Shown piece by piece: positions 37,001-49,900 of a stretch of DNA of 64,000 nt. The notes beneath the pieces are model-generated. The model worked only from the letters and a program-made list of their open reading frames with translations, searched no databases and had not been told where the DNA came from. Position numbers and translations under genes: made by a program. Numbering within the stretch: position 1 is the stretch's first letter; the number at the start of each line of letters is the position of its first letter. The stretch lies in contig CM041197.1 in the NCBI GenBank assembly GCA_023078555.1, positions 9,668,552-9,732,551 on the forward strand, given 5' to 3'. Origin of the DNA: Ulva prolifera (Eukaryota; Chlorophyta; Ulvophyceae; Ulvales; Ulvaceae).

Positions 37001-38465
37001 GCTCTCAGCAGTGATGACGCGGTGGAAGTCATCTCCAAGGGCCTCCGCCTCAATCTGTGCGCCGCGCCCCTTGACATTGCTTGACTTCACTGTCTGAAGC
37101 CCATTTGGCGCTGGCACGTTCTGCAACAGGATCCCGTCTCCAGCTCACACATATGACAATGTAATTGTGGTTCTGGGGTTTGATGTGGGAGAGATGTTCG
37201 CTACGAGATCAGCTGATGGCAACCAGTTTCGATGCATATTGCAAATGGCCAAAACGCTGTGCAAACGGCAAACGGCTGCATTGGATACGAGATACAACTG
37301 CCAGAAGACTTGACAATCGCAAACTGCAGTCAACCTGAAGATTGCGGAACAGTGTGCCAGCATGATGTAGTTCTGTCAGCACACGCCAGCAGCAGCAGCA
37401 TGCATGGCAGACAGCCTTGGAGAGACGGCATTGACGAATACGTGCTTGGCTGACCATTCTGAAAGCATGTGGCGCACTGCTGCATGTGACGGGTTCGTCT
37501 GTAACATCATGTGTGGAGGCGGCGGTGCAGGTGGAGGAGCGCCCTCTGCTTGGCTCCTGGATGTGACGTGGAGCGTCTGTGTTGTGGAAATTGGAGACCC
37601 AGGTCGACTCGTGGAAGTTTGTGCAGCCGTACGTGGGCTGGTGACAGCCCCAGACGTCGAAGCGGGTGTTGCTATTGGTCGCATGGGCCTCGGAGAGTGT
37701 ATGTCTGTATGACTGTGCTGCTTGGCCTTGCTAGGTGTTGACGCTCTGAACTTTCCCAACGCCGGGGTCTTATTCGAATTCTTTCCGGATTGGCCCTGCA
37801 GTGAAGCATTTCGACTGTGAATAGCCATGCCGCATGCCATGGCAGAGGCTGTGCAGCAAGTCACACTGGGTTCACACTGAAGCCAGCACACGCAGGTACA
37901 CACCAGAGAGCCATGTTGGTGGGACAAACGGCTGTCATCATGTCTACCAGATGCTTGCGAGGGCGCGTGTGAAGCTTCGGCTCCGTTTGGATCCTGCATG
38001 ATACCTGTGGCTGTATTCCGCAGAACACGGCACCACGACGCAGGGAACTCCAGTCTGGGGGCACTGAATAGCAGCAATCATGCAGCATGCACACCCGCAG
38101 CGCCAATTTGTTGGCGTCGTCGTTCTGATAGAATAAAGGTGGCGGAAGCGGCGTCCGATGCCGTCGCGGAGAGCCTCGCCTGCACGTTGACCACGGCAAC
38201 AGTTGAGATATATCAGCGAGCTTTCCAGACACAAAGAGATCTGCCATGTATGTGCTGACCTATTTAACCATGAGCTCTTATCTTTGTCGTATCCATTACG
38301 GCCCGCGGCTGGCTTGTGTCCGGTCTCTGGCTGCTCCGTCTCATCCCGTCCCGGCACGCTGAGAGCGCCAGTCGCGAAAAGCACGAGAAGAGTTGCAGTG
38401 GTAGCTATCGACGCTCCAAGCAAAATAGCGGTACTTGCAGATAGTTGCGAATCTGGCATTTTCAA
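31070..38465 (-). CDS. AMPD: AMP deaminase, plant-type with N-terminal membrane anchor
   Basis: Deaminates AMP to IMP in purine nucleotide balance. Catalytic exons on the minus strand: about 36432-35957, 35584-35300, 34588-34397, 34131-33991, 33512-33322, 32739-32613, 31959-31786 and 31333-31070. Joined sequence tracks plant and animal [23 protein letters not shown], the metal motif [67 protein letters not shown] split across a splice, [33 protein letters not shown], the catalytic STDDPLQ, and [15 protein letters not shown] near the end. The N-terminus [17 protein letters not shown] leads into a hydrophobic helix ([14 protein letters not shown]), like Arabidopsis FAC1. A Ser/Thr/Pro-rich region follows (about 37.9-37.4 kb), then an exon at about 37.1-36.9 kb with [20 protein letters not shown]. 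Exon edges 5' of 36.4 kb are approximate. Confidence 0.93.
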
Positions 38466-40238
38466 GGAATATACATGGTCTCGCTGGTTTGTATTAACAC
38501 TGCAGATCCAGAAAGAGGGTGTCTAGCACGCTAAACTTGACTTCAGAAGCAACGCCATGAATACCATACTGCTCTAGTATGTGTCTCGGGGATTCGTTGC
38601 CTCAGGCGTACACGAACACGATTACTGCTGCATATCGGCTGACGCCTACGCCCAGTTCATGCATGGCGACAATCATGCCCTGCAAGAGACGCCCTCCGTA
38701 GCTGAATTTCTCGCGTTCAGCAGTTCTCCCTTAGAACAATATATGTGAATGCTCACAGCTTCATCGTATGAATGTCACAGTGGGTGGGCAAGACTTATAC
38801 CTGGAAGATATACCATTCATGAATCATGAGAGTAGGGCAGCATGTAGGTTTAGCACAATGACCTGTGACACATTCTACAGTTGCACAGATTGAGCATCCA
38901 AAGCATTCCTGAGCCACGCTATCATTGTCAATCGCATCGTATCCGCGCGGTGCCTCGAGCAAGACAGCAAGTCACTGTACAGAAGCTGGCCATGCCCGCC
39001 GTGGACCCATCCTGACGACATCAGTAACAATGAGATTCCTGATGCACGCACTGCCGGCGTGATCAGCAATCCGAAGTCACCACATCCGCACGTGTATGCA
39101 TCACAGCTCCCATCCACATCTGTACAATACCCACATCCTGCGAGAAGGGCCAAATGAGTATACTCTCCCATTGCCTTCTGCCACATAAATGAGCATACAC
39201 ACTCCAGCCTGTGGCCGACTGTGATGGATGCAACGGTGGCTGCCCTGGCCCTGCAACGAGACTCTGGTGTCCACCCTAGCATGGCAATGGGCACATGGCG
39301 CTATCCTGTGTGGCATTGCAGAAGCTTCGTGGTAAGGTGATTGCGACACCACAAGCTTAGCCCATAAGCAGCCCAAAGTGTACAAGAACAAGGATTCCAA
39401 GAAAGACACGAATGCACCCGGAGAAAGACGCACGGGTGCTTGCACATGAGCACCGGGCACAAAACAAGGGTTGGAGATCATGCCATACAGTGTACCGGCC
39501 CTCTACGACTCTTGTAGAACAATTGATGCAATATCTGCTTTTGGAATGCAGCATTTCGCGACAGCTCATGGCGATGGGGTTTGCGGCATACGTGCCAATT
39601 GGGAATCATCGCTGCAATCAGAGCTCTGCGGAGTAACAATGCACATGCAAGAAACGCATTACGGCTTCAGTCTCGTGAGACGGCTCAACTTTAGAGCCGT
39701 CGTGGGCAACAGCTGTATCTCGAGATACATGCACAGTGAGCGGTTTGATAGACTTCACGTTGACGCACTCTGCTCTCGTAGGCACTCTTTGTGTTCCGGA
39801 GCACTCAGACGAGTAACAGCAAACAAAACGCGCCTGAGCTAAGGCTCCAACGCAAGCTATCGCCTCAGGTATCTGCGTTGCTTGCAAAGCGGGCGATGAA
39901 GCCACCTTGAGCCGCACGGATATCTGTCCAGGTTATCGTCTATTTTTACAAGAATATAAATCAATATGAGGCCATATTTGCATGAAATTTGGATAGTTGT
40001 GCGCCTACAGGAGCGATCAAGGCTGAGCAGTGCTAGCCAGACACCAACTATTTGCCCCGACATCTCTCGTCCGCAGTTCCAGAACGAGCGCTTTCTGCGG
40101 TTTGAGATTACGAACGGATTGGCATTCGATTGCATCTCTGAGGCGTTGTGGTGCCTCAATTGTCCGTGTCTTCCGGGGCAGCTTCTGATCGGTATCTCGG
40201 CGTCTCTGCGTCAGAGTCGGCTGTGGCAACCGAGTTAC
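38466..40238 (-). other. region upstream of AMPD and DNAJC2; possible small Cys-rich gene on the minus strand
   Basis: This is the divergent promoter region for AMP deaminase (minus) and DNAJC2 (plus). Minus-strand segments at 39569-39357 and about 39250-38875 look coding-like. The first has YCINCSTRVVEGRYTVWHDL then FCARC and a hydrophobic stretch, GILVLVHFGLLMG. The second has the Cys cluster CGYCTDVDGSCDAYTCGCGD. I could not connect them by convincing splice sites and recognise no family. They could be exons of a small zinc-binding membrane protein or chance. A TATCTCGAGATA palindrome lies at 39716. Confidence 0.25.
39714..39729. repeat. TATCTCGAGATA palindrome, copy 1
   Basis: TGTATCTCGAGATACA is a perfect 16-bp palindrome. 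It shares its 12-bp core with elements near 55.88 kb and 57.54 kb. It lies about 500 bases upstream of the DNAJC2 start. Confidence 0.85.
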
Positions 40239-43200
40239 ATGGCAGCCCAAAAGAAGTCAGAGGTGAGCCTGTAATCGATCAGTAGGCTTCGTGTTTGGCG
40301 GCTTCGTGTGGTGCTGGTTTATTTCTACTTCAGAAGCCCTGCACGCACTGTAGCCGTCTACACACTGTCCCTGTTCAGCTCATGACAAATTAGTCCATTG
40401 AAATGATTTTAATTAAATATGACTCTGCGCTTGTGCCAGAAGGTGGCGCGAAAGTCTTTGGCGGCACAGCTTCGCTCGTCAAGGCGGAGAACAAAGATGC
40501 TGCCGGCCATGCGTTCCACACGAAGTGTTTAGAGGTTGCCGGCGTCATAGGTAATCCCCCGCTGTTTATGATCTGCTGCCAAATTGTTTGTGGCAGGTTG
40601 ATCGTGTGACATGCTCTAGGAGCTCACCCTTGCACAACAGCACGCTGCTGTTCAGATTACCGAGGGACGTCGGAAGCGAAGTCCGATGAAACGGGTTCTG
40701 ATGACAACACTTCAGAGGACACATCTCAGACTGCTGGGGTGGAAGACGAAGAAAAGATCACAGAGGGGTATGTACCGTTTTTGCTGAATAGGCCGGTTCG
40801 AGCACGCCCGCCGTACGCAGCTTCGGCCTGCGCAGACGACAAGGCCGTGCTCTTGCACCAATTCAACCATCATGTAAGAATGTTTATCTGTTGCTGTGCC
40901 AGTGTGTACGTGAAACGTACGCATCACTCCCCCGCGGGCGCCATGCAGAGTGCAGTGGAAACACGCGAAGAAAAAGAAGAAATCCAAAAAGGACGATAAG
41001 CGCAAGGATCTATATGCCCTGCTTGGCCTGCAAGATACTCGGTGGATGGCGACGCCGACAGAGTTGAAGAAGGCGTACCAGAAGCAGGCACTGAAGCACC
41101 ATCCCGACAAGCTCAGCGCGAACGTGACGAGTGAACGAGAAAAGGAGAAGCTCGACGAGAAGTTCAAAGCTATACAGGTTTGCTGCTGATGCATGACTCA
41201 CCCTCCCTGCATCATGCATCCGGGGCCTAAGGATGAACCACAATTCCAGCTGCACTAGGAGCAATGCCTGCAGTGCCTGTGCCCTTGTCGAGGCACACCT
41301 GCAGCGAAGCATCATGCACAGTACCGTCACTTTTTTTTCCAGTCTGTCCACGACGCAAAGCAGCTGAATGAGCCCAGTCATGCATGGCATCATCGCTGAG
41401 TTCTGAACGATAGCATATGACCTCTGTCGGCTGAGCGGTGCATTCCCCATAGCTTTCCCCTTAGCGATGGCCTGACGCTGGACCTGCATGAAAGCTATTT
41501 TGCGCTTCACCCTGGCCACTTCAGCAGTGCCACCACCTCAAATCTACCCCAAGAGCAGCCAGCAGCGTTGTCCTCTCGCAGTCGGTTGTTGGACACCGAG
41601 CATGAGGGATGCCAGTGAGAGCGTATCCACGTCCTCTGCTCCCCGGCACGACTTGACATAATACAACGACCCCTCTGGCGTTCCCTGTGGCTACCTCCTG
41701 GCCACAGCTTCTGTACCTTCACCTCCAGAGGTGCCCGGCTGCGCAGCCGCCACCTCAACACGCTCGCTGCAGCCCACACTCCACTGCCACTTCCCCCTCA
41801 GACGCATGCCCCCCCTCCCCCCCCCCCGCCACCCCACTGTGCTCAGCCGCCGCCGCCCCGCACAGCTGCGCCGCTGCGCCTCACCGCATGGTCTCCAGCC
41901 AGTACAGGTGGCACGCAGTACACCCCCCCACGTGAAGCTCCTGACAGCCTGGTCCCCGTGCACAGGCCAAGCCAAGCAGGCCTCTGCCGAAGGACTTCAA
42001 GCGGCATCGACACGAACACCACATGCACGACCGCCACATGCGTGCACGCACACACCCCCACACACCCCTTCCCGCCTGCAGCAGCCACCTCTGCATCACG
42101 GAGCGCTGTTCAGGCACAACACGATTTCGCGCCATTGCACAGCACGAATGCCGACCACACAGCCCTGCCACCAAAGACACTCCACGTACCGATACCCACA
42201 CGTCTCGTGCTGTGCAGGATGCGTTTGAGACGCTGTCGGACCCGCAGCGGCGGCGCGAGTACGACTCCACCGACGACTTTGACGACTCGCTGCCCGACCG
42301 CTGCCGCGACTCCGACTTCTACGCCGTCTTCGGCGCGGCCTTCCGGCGGCAGGCGCGGTGGTCCTGCAAGACGCCTGTCCCCGACCTCGGCGCCGCCGAC
42401 GCCACGTACCCCTCCGTCGAGGCCTTCTACGACTTCTGGCACTCCTTCAAGTCGTGGCGGGAGTTCCCGCACGAGGACGAGGAGGACCCCGAGGTGCGAG
42501 CCGTGCATAGCTTCTTGGGTGGGAGTAGGTGCGGCTGGTGTGGCTACAGGTGGTGTTCGAGTGGGGTAGGGAGGGCCAGGTGTCGCATGATGCAAAGGAG
42601 GTCACAGGAGTTGCCGGTGGGGTGCTGTGAGATGGTTTGATGTTGGAAAGTTGGCGGTTTGTGGGAGATGCAGTGGTGGAGATACCGCGCTGCAGAGCTC
42701 TCAGCAGCGCGGTCGCCAGCGACGCTGCTGTCGGCTTCACAGTATGGTCCTCTGCCTGGGGGGCACAGCAGAAGCAGGGGTCATCATGGCGCCCATGTCA
42801 TGCGCGAGGGCAATCCTGTGCCCCGAAAATCAGAGCCACGTGGGGGGTTGTGCTGCTATGTCCTGGCAGCAGTGGAGGCGCAGTGTGTGCGGGCGTGCTG
42901 CCATCACGCAGGCATGAAGCGGGGGGGGGGGCGGGCGGGCACGTTCGACACGACACAGACTCTGTGGTATCAAGGCGCTACTGCGCGTGGCCGGTACAGG
43001 CGCCAGCGGCAGGCTGTAGCAGGCCCGAGGGCGGTGGGCGGGTGGAGGGGGGGGAGTGCATCCTCCAGGCCCCCCATCGCGGGCAGGCGCCATGGGGGGC
43101 CTGTAGGGTGCAGGCTGCCCCATGCCAGCTCACGCATGCGGCACAGTCAGATTGGCTGTGATGCGGGATGGGGAGGTGTTCTCTACCCCCCTCAAGCAGA

Positions 43201-46057
43201 GGTTTCAGTGGGCTCTGCAGATGCATGCGAGGGCGGCGTCTATTTCTGTGACTGTCGGAAGTCTCTGTAGCCTGAGGGCCCAGGTCGTGCGTCTGGAGTG
43301 TACATGCAACGCATGTTACTGGCCAGAAATACCCCTCTGCGCAATGAGACCACGCTTTCGCTGTGAACTGTTTCGCAGCGTTTAGTGTGACTGTCTGTGC
43401 GGCTGTGCTGCCTGCTGTGCTGCCTGCCCTCCTCCTTGCCGCACAGCCGGGACGTTCTCACACAGCCAAGACATACGCACAAGAACCACTTTCTGTATCT
43501 TCCCGCTGACACCGCGGCGGCTGCAGGTGGCGGAGTGCCGCGAGCACAAGCGGTGGATAGAGCGCGAAAACACGCGGCTGCGGGCCAAGGCGAAGAAGGA
43601 GGAGACCCGGCGGCTGCGGGAGTTTGTGGACCGCGCGTACGCGCTCGACCCGCGCGTGGCCGCGAAGAAGGAGGAGGCGCGCGCGGAGCGCGAGGAGAAG
43701 AAGGCCGCGAAGGAGCGCGTGCGCAAGGAGAAGGAGGACGCGGAGCGCCGCGCCGCGGAGGAGGCCGCCGCCGCCAAGGCCGCCGCAGACGACGTCGCGA
43801 AGAAGGCCGCGGCCGACGCGAAACGGGTCAAGTGCGTGCTGCGCTGCGTGCTGTGCTGCGTGCTGCGCTGCGTGCTGTGCTGCATGATTGCACGAGTGCA
43901 TTGTGCCGCGTGCTGTTCTGCACGCCGAGAGCCGGAGCAGTCGGGAGGAACACAGTTCGTCACGATTTTACGGCGCTGTATGTGCTTCGGGGGTCATGAG
44001 GATGGATGGGTGCATAGGCATGTCACACTGCGATGCGCCATAGCGATCAAACGTGACGCGGTGGAAAGTCGGGAGCTTTTTGCTCGCATCGGGTCTGTTC
44101 CGCACTGACCCGAAGGCTCCGCGACAGCGCGGTCTGCGTCAGCCGGGGATGTGCAGAGCAGTGGCTGAGGGGTGCGGTGGGTGCAGGCAGCAAGATCAGC
44201 GGGAGCTGCGGCGGCAGCGCAAGCGCCTGCGCGAGCTGTGTGGCGCCGATGCCGCGGAGGGGCTGCTGGAGGCGGAGGACACGGAAGAGCTGTGCCGCGA
44301 GCTCGGGCGCGAGCAGCTGAGCACGCTGTGCGACGCGGTCGACGAGGCCGCAGACGAGGACGCACAGCGCGCAGCGCTCGAGGCGGCGCTCAACCAGATG
44401 TATGAAGCACGGGGGGAGGTGCGTGCGCGATCTCGTGCATGCATGCGTTTGTTTGTGGCCGCTCTGCATGCATGTCCGCTGTTTCGATGTGTACGGGCAC
44501 ATGACCTCTGCATCGTGGAAGGAACGCGGGGCCCCGCGTTTCTGAGTCTGGGCGTGACTGTGTGAGGGGGGTGCTCATCCAGTGTGAATGACCACAGCTT
44601 CTGCCGGTGGACAGCTCGAAATGCGCACTATGCACACTATGCGCAATGCCCCAGGCGCCTCGGCTACCGAGCAGTGTGCTCTACCATGCATGCATCGTGC
44701 CACAGCACAGCAGGGCGCCACGGCTGCAGCCGCGTGCAGGAAGCTGCGAAGAAGCAGCGGGCGAAGATGGAGGCCGCGGCGGCGGCGCGGGCGGCGCGCA
44801 AGACCGCGCTGCGGGAAAAGGTGGACGCGGCGCGGGAGTGGAGCGAGGAGGAGGTGCGCATGCTCGACAAGGGCCTCGAGAAGTTCCCGGTGGGAGTTCC
44901 GCGGCGATGGGAGCAGGTCACGGGGTACGTGCGGACGCGCACGCAGGAGGAGATATTGTTCATGGTGAAGGTGCGCCTGCCGCCTCGACGCCCTCTGCCC
45001 CTGTGGCCCGTATGTGGGTGCGTGTTGGATGGGCACATCCGCAGTAGCGCGCATGAGCGCCATGTGGGTGCTAGGTACTGTGCGCTCGCCAAGCCTGATC
45101 TTGGGCCTGCTGCAAAACTTTGCACCGCGAAAGGCACCTGAGCTCTGTGTTGCGGACGGGGATCTGATGCTGTTGATTGTTGTGGGATGTAAGCAGCAGG
45201 TGGCGCGAGAGCGGGTGGCAAGCTGCAGGCATGCATGTGCAGATCCGGCAGGGAGCGCACGCGAGCAAGTTCCAGCAGGACTGGCGGGCGGGCCGCAAGG
45301 GGGGGGTCGACGCAAAGGTCGAGATCTCTGCACGGCCTGATGACCGGGCGGAGGCGTTCACGGACGTCAAGGCGCCGGGCGGCGCGGGGGCGCCTGCGGG
45401 GTCGGCGGCGCCGAGCACAGGGGGGGCTGCGGCCAAGGGGGCGGCTCCGACGAACGGCGCCGCGGCCCCGGCGGCCAAGGGCGCGGCTCCGGCCAACGGC
45501 GCCGCGACGAACGGCGCGGCCGCGACCAACGGTAAGGCGGCGGAGGCCGAGACGCCGTGGACGAAGGACCAGGAGCTCGCGCTGATCAAGGCGCTCAAGG
45601 CGGTCGCGAAAGATGCCGCAGACAGGTACGTGGTTGCCGCTGCGCACTCCTCCGCCGCTGTGGTTGGTTGGCCAGGGAGAAGGGCGGCACGCAGTGTGAT
45701 GCATGGGGTTCATGCGGTGAGCCATGCGCTGCTGTGTGAGCTCGCCAGACCCTGCCCTGTGCTGCGGACGAACTCACAGGGCCGCAGCGAGCCAAGGGCT
45801 GTGTTGAGGTTGCAGGATTGGGATGTGCGCGAGCGTTGCCCGATATCTGTGGCATGTGATCTGTGCGCTGATGTTTAATGATGCCCTGTTAAGTTATAGT
45901 GGATTTCCGGATCTACGCTCCACCGTGTGCAATGCAGCCGCCTGACTGTGGCTGTGCCTGCAGGTGGGACAGGATAGCGGATCAGGTGGATGGGAAAAAC
46001 AAGCTCCAATGTGCCCGGCACTTTAAGGAGATGAAGTCGCGGGCGCAGAAGAACTGA
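40239..46057 (+). CDS. DNAJC2: DNAJC2/zuotin/ZRF1 homolog (GlsA-type J-domain and SANT protein), ten exons
   Basis: Ribosome-associated J-protein that, with an Hsp70 partner, assists nascent chains; animal and Volvox (GlsA) homologs also act in the nucleus through SANT domains. Exons: 40239-40262, 40394-40550, 40656-40767, 40949-41177, 42218-42493, 43527-43826, 44191-44418, 44740-44970, 45243-45625 and 45964-46057; every junction is in phase. The J domain has LYALLGLQDTRW and KHHPDKLSA (HPD). The zuotin-homology region follows (DAFETLSDPQRRREYDS, FYAVFGAAFRRQARWS, FYDFWHSFKSWREFPHED), then a Lys/Glu/Ala coiled coil, SANT1 (REWSEEEVRMLDKGLEKFPV), an Ala/Gly/Asn-rich linker and SANT2 (TPWTKDQELALIKALKAVAK then RWDRIADQV, RHFKEMKSRAQKN). 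The ATG at 40239 gives MAAQKKSE; an earlier in-frame ATG at 39966 is less likely. TGTAA follows the stop by about 120 bases. Confidence 0.94.
41178..42217 (+). other. 1.04-kb intron of DNAJC2
   Basis: The donor GTTTGC and acceptor CTGTGCAG join the J-domain halves in frame. The interior contains long C-rich and CA-rich tracts on the sense strand (about 41800-42080) and no exon. Confidence 0.75.
42494..43526 (+). other. 1.03-kb intron of DNAJC2
   Basis: Begins GTGCGA and ends CTGCAG. It includes a G10-type run near 42920 and GT-rich sequence. No supported exon. Confidence 0.75.
43837..43884 (+). repeat. perfect 24-bp tandem duplication at a DNAJC2 intron start
   Basis: Two identical copies of a 24-base unit beginning GTGCTGCGCTGC lie ten bases inside the intron after exon 43527-43826. 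Each copy could present extra GTGC donor-like sites. Confidence 0.75.
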
Positions 46058-46902
46058 GGCACGCTTGTTTCTGTGCGTGTCATGGACGTTTGCAGACTGA
46101 ATGCAGGATGAGGTCAGTGTGTTGTGGGGAGTTGTCGGGACTGTTGTTTGCGCGCTTGTGAGGTGGGGTGCTTGTGTAACACATGAACGGTGAGCATCAG
46201 CGGACGGCTCGAGGCGCTCCCACGGTGTGAGTGATACATCAAGTCACTCACCCTTCTGTATGCAAGCTGCAAGCACAACAGCCGGTCTGTAGGCCGAACG
46301 AGGGGACATGGCTTTGCAATCGTAATTTTTGAAATCATTGGCAGTTCTTGATGCCGCAGAATGGATGAAACACGTGCCCTGAAGCTTTTTGAGAAAATGC
46401 CAAATGATTTTGAGAAAATGGGTTGCCAGCATATCCATAGCACGATTCGTGATACTGCCGATGCATTGCCGTAAAAGATTTCTCCCACACTTCCTCCCTG
46501 TGTGCAAGGACTTGATAGCATACCACTACACAAGCGCTTGCTGTGGCACCGGTCAATAAAATAGCCGTTGACAGCACCAGGCGTCATAATGGCAATAGAA
46601 AGCCGCAAGCGCGCTCCATGACAGGAACCCCAGAACTATTGACACATTCTTTGTGCGTCACCTGGCAACACGCGCAAGGGACTCAGTGCCAATCCATACA
46701 CATCGCCCAATGCAGTGTTATATGGCATCGGTGCACTTGCAAGCACAACAGGAAGCCTGTCCCTTCTTTGACTTGATCGACCACCCGCGGTAGCTTCACC
46801 ACCAGCGCGTTGGGTCAAGAGCGTGGCCACCTCGGCACCGAATCCAGATGTCTCGCAGCTGCCGGCACACAGCCACCACGATGCATGGGGGACACTCTTT
46901 TC
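46058..46902. other. convergent intergenic region between DNAJC2 and ASNSD1
   Basis: The two genes end facing each other across 845 bases of lower-GC DNA. It contains a TGTAA at 46175-46179, a candidate DNAJC2 polyadenylation element. Minus-strand open segments at 46608-46114 lack support. Confidence 0.5.
46175..46179 (+). promoter_or_regulatory. possible UGUAA polyadenylation signal for DNAJC2
   Basis: TGTAA lies about 120 bases after the DNAJC2 stop, a common distance for the green-algal near-upstream element. A five-base motif alone is weak evidence. Confidence 0.35.
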
Positions 46903-49900
46903 CTACGTCCGCCGCACGTCCTGCGCCGCTGCTGCGGCCGCTGCCTCAAACCGGATCCCCCCCGCATGCCGCCGGTTCGCGGCGCGGTTGCTGCCGAATG
47001 TGCGCACGTTGTGCGCGCGGCCGATGCGGCTGCCGAACTGGATCGCGCGCTTCGCGCGCTGCGCGGCGCGCCGCAGCCCGAGCCGCGCCGCGACCTGCCG
47101 CAGCAGCAGCTTGTCCCCCCCGGGCCCCGCCTCCGGCCGGCACACGAGCCACAGCGGCAGCGCGGCCACAGCGCACAGCACGTCCTCGTCGAGGAAGGGG
47201 TGGCGGGCCTCCCGCGAGAGGTCGGCGACGAGGCGGTCGTCGCGGCCGAGGTTCCGCTGCCACAGCCGCCCCATGTCCAGCTGCAGCTCCACCTGCATGC
47301 ATGCATGCGATGGAAGCGTGAACAGCGGCTGTGCGGCGGTGCTGCATCTAGGCATATGCATGTGCATGCAGGTGCGCTTTTGGAACGGTGCACTGTTGGG
47401 CAGACGCCATGCGGCTGGGAGCCGTCCTGGCTCATGTACGTCACGCATCGCAGCCAGCATCAAGTGCGACCGCGAGAGTGTATGGGTCAGGACGAGCTCA
47501 GGAGAGTCAGCAGAAGGGCAGGGCGGCGAGATGCCGTGATAAAATCCGGAGAGACACACATGTGTATCATCAAGTCGGACTACTAAGTCGGGAATCATTA
47601 TTGAGCCTGATTTTGACTAAGCAGGCTCAAAATCGCTTGATCGTACAGGCATGGCACATTCAAACCGCCTGTGCTCTGGATCAGCAGCATCACGCAGATC
47701 GGGCTTGAATGCGTGTATGACAGGCATGCGTGCGGTCATGCATGCACCCCGCGGCAGCCGCACCTGCAGCCCGGCCCAGCCCCCCTCGCGGAACCGTGTC
47801 CGGTGGCGGCCGTACCCCCCAAACACCTCGTCGGCGCCGTGCCCCAGCAGCACCGCCCGCGCCTGCGACACCACCACCGCATCCCCGCGGCCTACGCTGC
47901 TCGTTGCGCTGCCGCCACCATCGCTGCCGGCGCACTCTGCAGCTCCCGCCTGCCTCGGCGCAGAGCTCCCCTCGACTGCGTCCCCAGATGGAGCACCGCA
48001 GCATGCAAGCGCCGTGCTGTGGCTACAAGTGCGCTGCTCACCGCCTGTTGAGCGGGCGGTGTCTGGGGCTGGCGAACGCGGGGGTCGTGCATCTGCGCCG
48101 TGAGCGCCGGCGGCGGCATCAGTGGCGCATGGGGTGGAGGGGAGCAGGCGGCCTTGTGCGCGCACCGCTAGCCACAGCGCGGCGCCGATGTTGATGTCCA
48201 TGACTGTCCCCGCGGGATGCAGCAGCGCCGCGATGCTGCACGCCACCCACACACAGCTCGAGCTCCATGCAGACACCGCAAGCACAGCCTTCCGGGCTGT
48301 TGGGAAATACGTTTGGCGGGCCTCGACCAGGCAGATCCTGTGACGGTCGTCGCCGCCGTCTGCAATGCGAGCTTTCAAGGCCACAGCCAGACAAACGCGG
48401 ATCACTGCCATGCAAGCAGCAGCCATGCACCTGAGGTTGTCCATGGTAAAATGACGGTGGTATACCGCCTAGCTAGCTAGATATCATGGCGTGGGGTGGA
48501 GGAGGGCGCACTGGTCGTGATGCGTGTCGACCTCTTCCAGAGTCGAATCGACGGCGATGAGCCGCCACGGCCGCCCTGGCGCGATCTCACGCAGCTCCTG
48601 CAGCGCGTCGAGCGCCGTGAGGCGGTCCGGGGACGTGCCGGCGGCAAAGCACACGTTCACGAGGTCGATCGGCTCGCCCGGCGGCAGGCATGCGTGCGCG
48701 AGCACGGCGACGACCGTCGAGTCGACGCCGCCGCTCAGCGGCACCAGCACGCGCGCTGGGGCCGCCATGCGCGCGGGCGCGGCGGCGGCCGCACGCTCGT
48801 ACCTGCGTGCTGTAGCGCTGTGCATGGGGTGGCCGCTGATGCAGGCGTGATCGGTGTGCGATGAGGTGTGTTTGCGCGGGGCGCAGGTGTATGGTACGAG
48901 GACGAGGATGGCGAGGCAGGCGGAGGCAAAGGCATGTGGCTGTTTTGGAACGGAGGGAGTGGAAGCGTCCCATGCGGGGACGAGTCGCCGCGGTGCAGTG
49001 CATGAAGTGCTGCAGACACACATCTTGTCTTGGCTCGTGGTGTCAGGTGATCTGAGGCAGATATCACGAGCTAATCTGAGGTGATCACGAAGACGTATAT
49101 AAGGTGATCTGAGGCAGATACCACGAGCTAAGACAGCACAGCAGGACGGGCGACAAGTCGAGGCCAGTTGCATCAGCGTCAAAAACATACTGGCCTACAA
49201 AAGGAAGTTGCGTCAGGGGCCGCACCAGGCGGCGCCGACGGAGGGGCTCGGGTCGATGGAGAGACAGCGCCGGCGCATCGAGGTGACGAGCGCCGCAAGC
49301 GTCGCCTCCACCGCGCTCTGCGTGCCGCGCTCAAACGCGTCTGGCAGGTGCCGGACAGGCGGCTGCGGGTTCGCGCCCGCCGCCGCAGCGCCACCGCCGC
49401 CGCCACGTGTAGCCACTGCCGCGGGGCGAGCCTCGTTTGCGCTGCGAGGCACGGCGCTCACGGCTGTGCGAGAGGGTGTACCTTCGCAACGGCTGCCCGC
49501 TGGCTCAGGGGGGATGCTTGTGGCGCTCGCGCCGGTTTCAGAGGGTGGTTCAGAGGGACGTGGGACGCTGGAGCAGCGCCTGGCTGCCTCGGAAGGCTTG
49601 GCTTGCAGCCCGTTTGCGTGGGCAGCCCCCCGTGCCCCCTCGCTGGCCTGAATCTGTGGGCCAGCTGCTTGAGGTGGCTGGGTGGATGGGCATGCGTTGT
49701 GCGGGCTGTGGCCGTACGCGCCCTCGCTGGCAAGGGCAGCAGGAGCGAGACTCGTCGGGTGGATGGCGTCGGGCCAGAGTGGAGCTGGGAGGGCTTCGGG
49801 AGGCTGGGTGAGCTGCGCTGGGCGGTGCTGATGAAGCTGGCGCTGCCAGGCTGTGAATGCAGGTGTGTTGGTGAGGCTTGTCAGTGGTGCCCAGGCAGGA

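Noticed and set aside
40239-40262. Longer DNAJC2 start at the in-frame ATG 39966
   Set aside because: It would add about 90 residues with no similarity to the family and lower coding quality; the ATG at 40239 directly before the first donor is simpler, though not proven.
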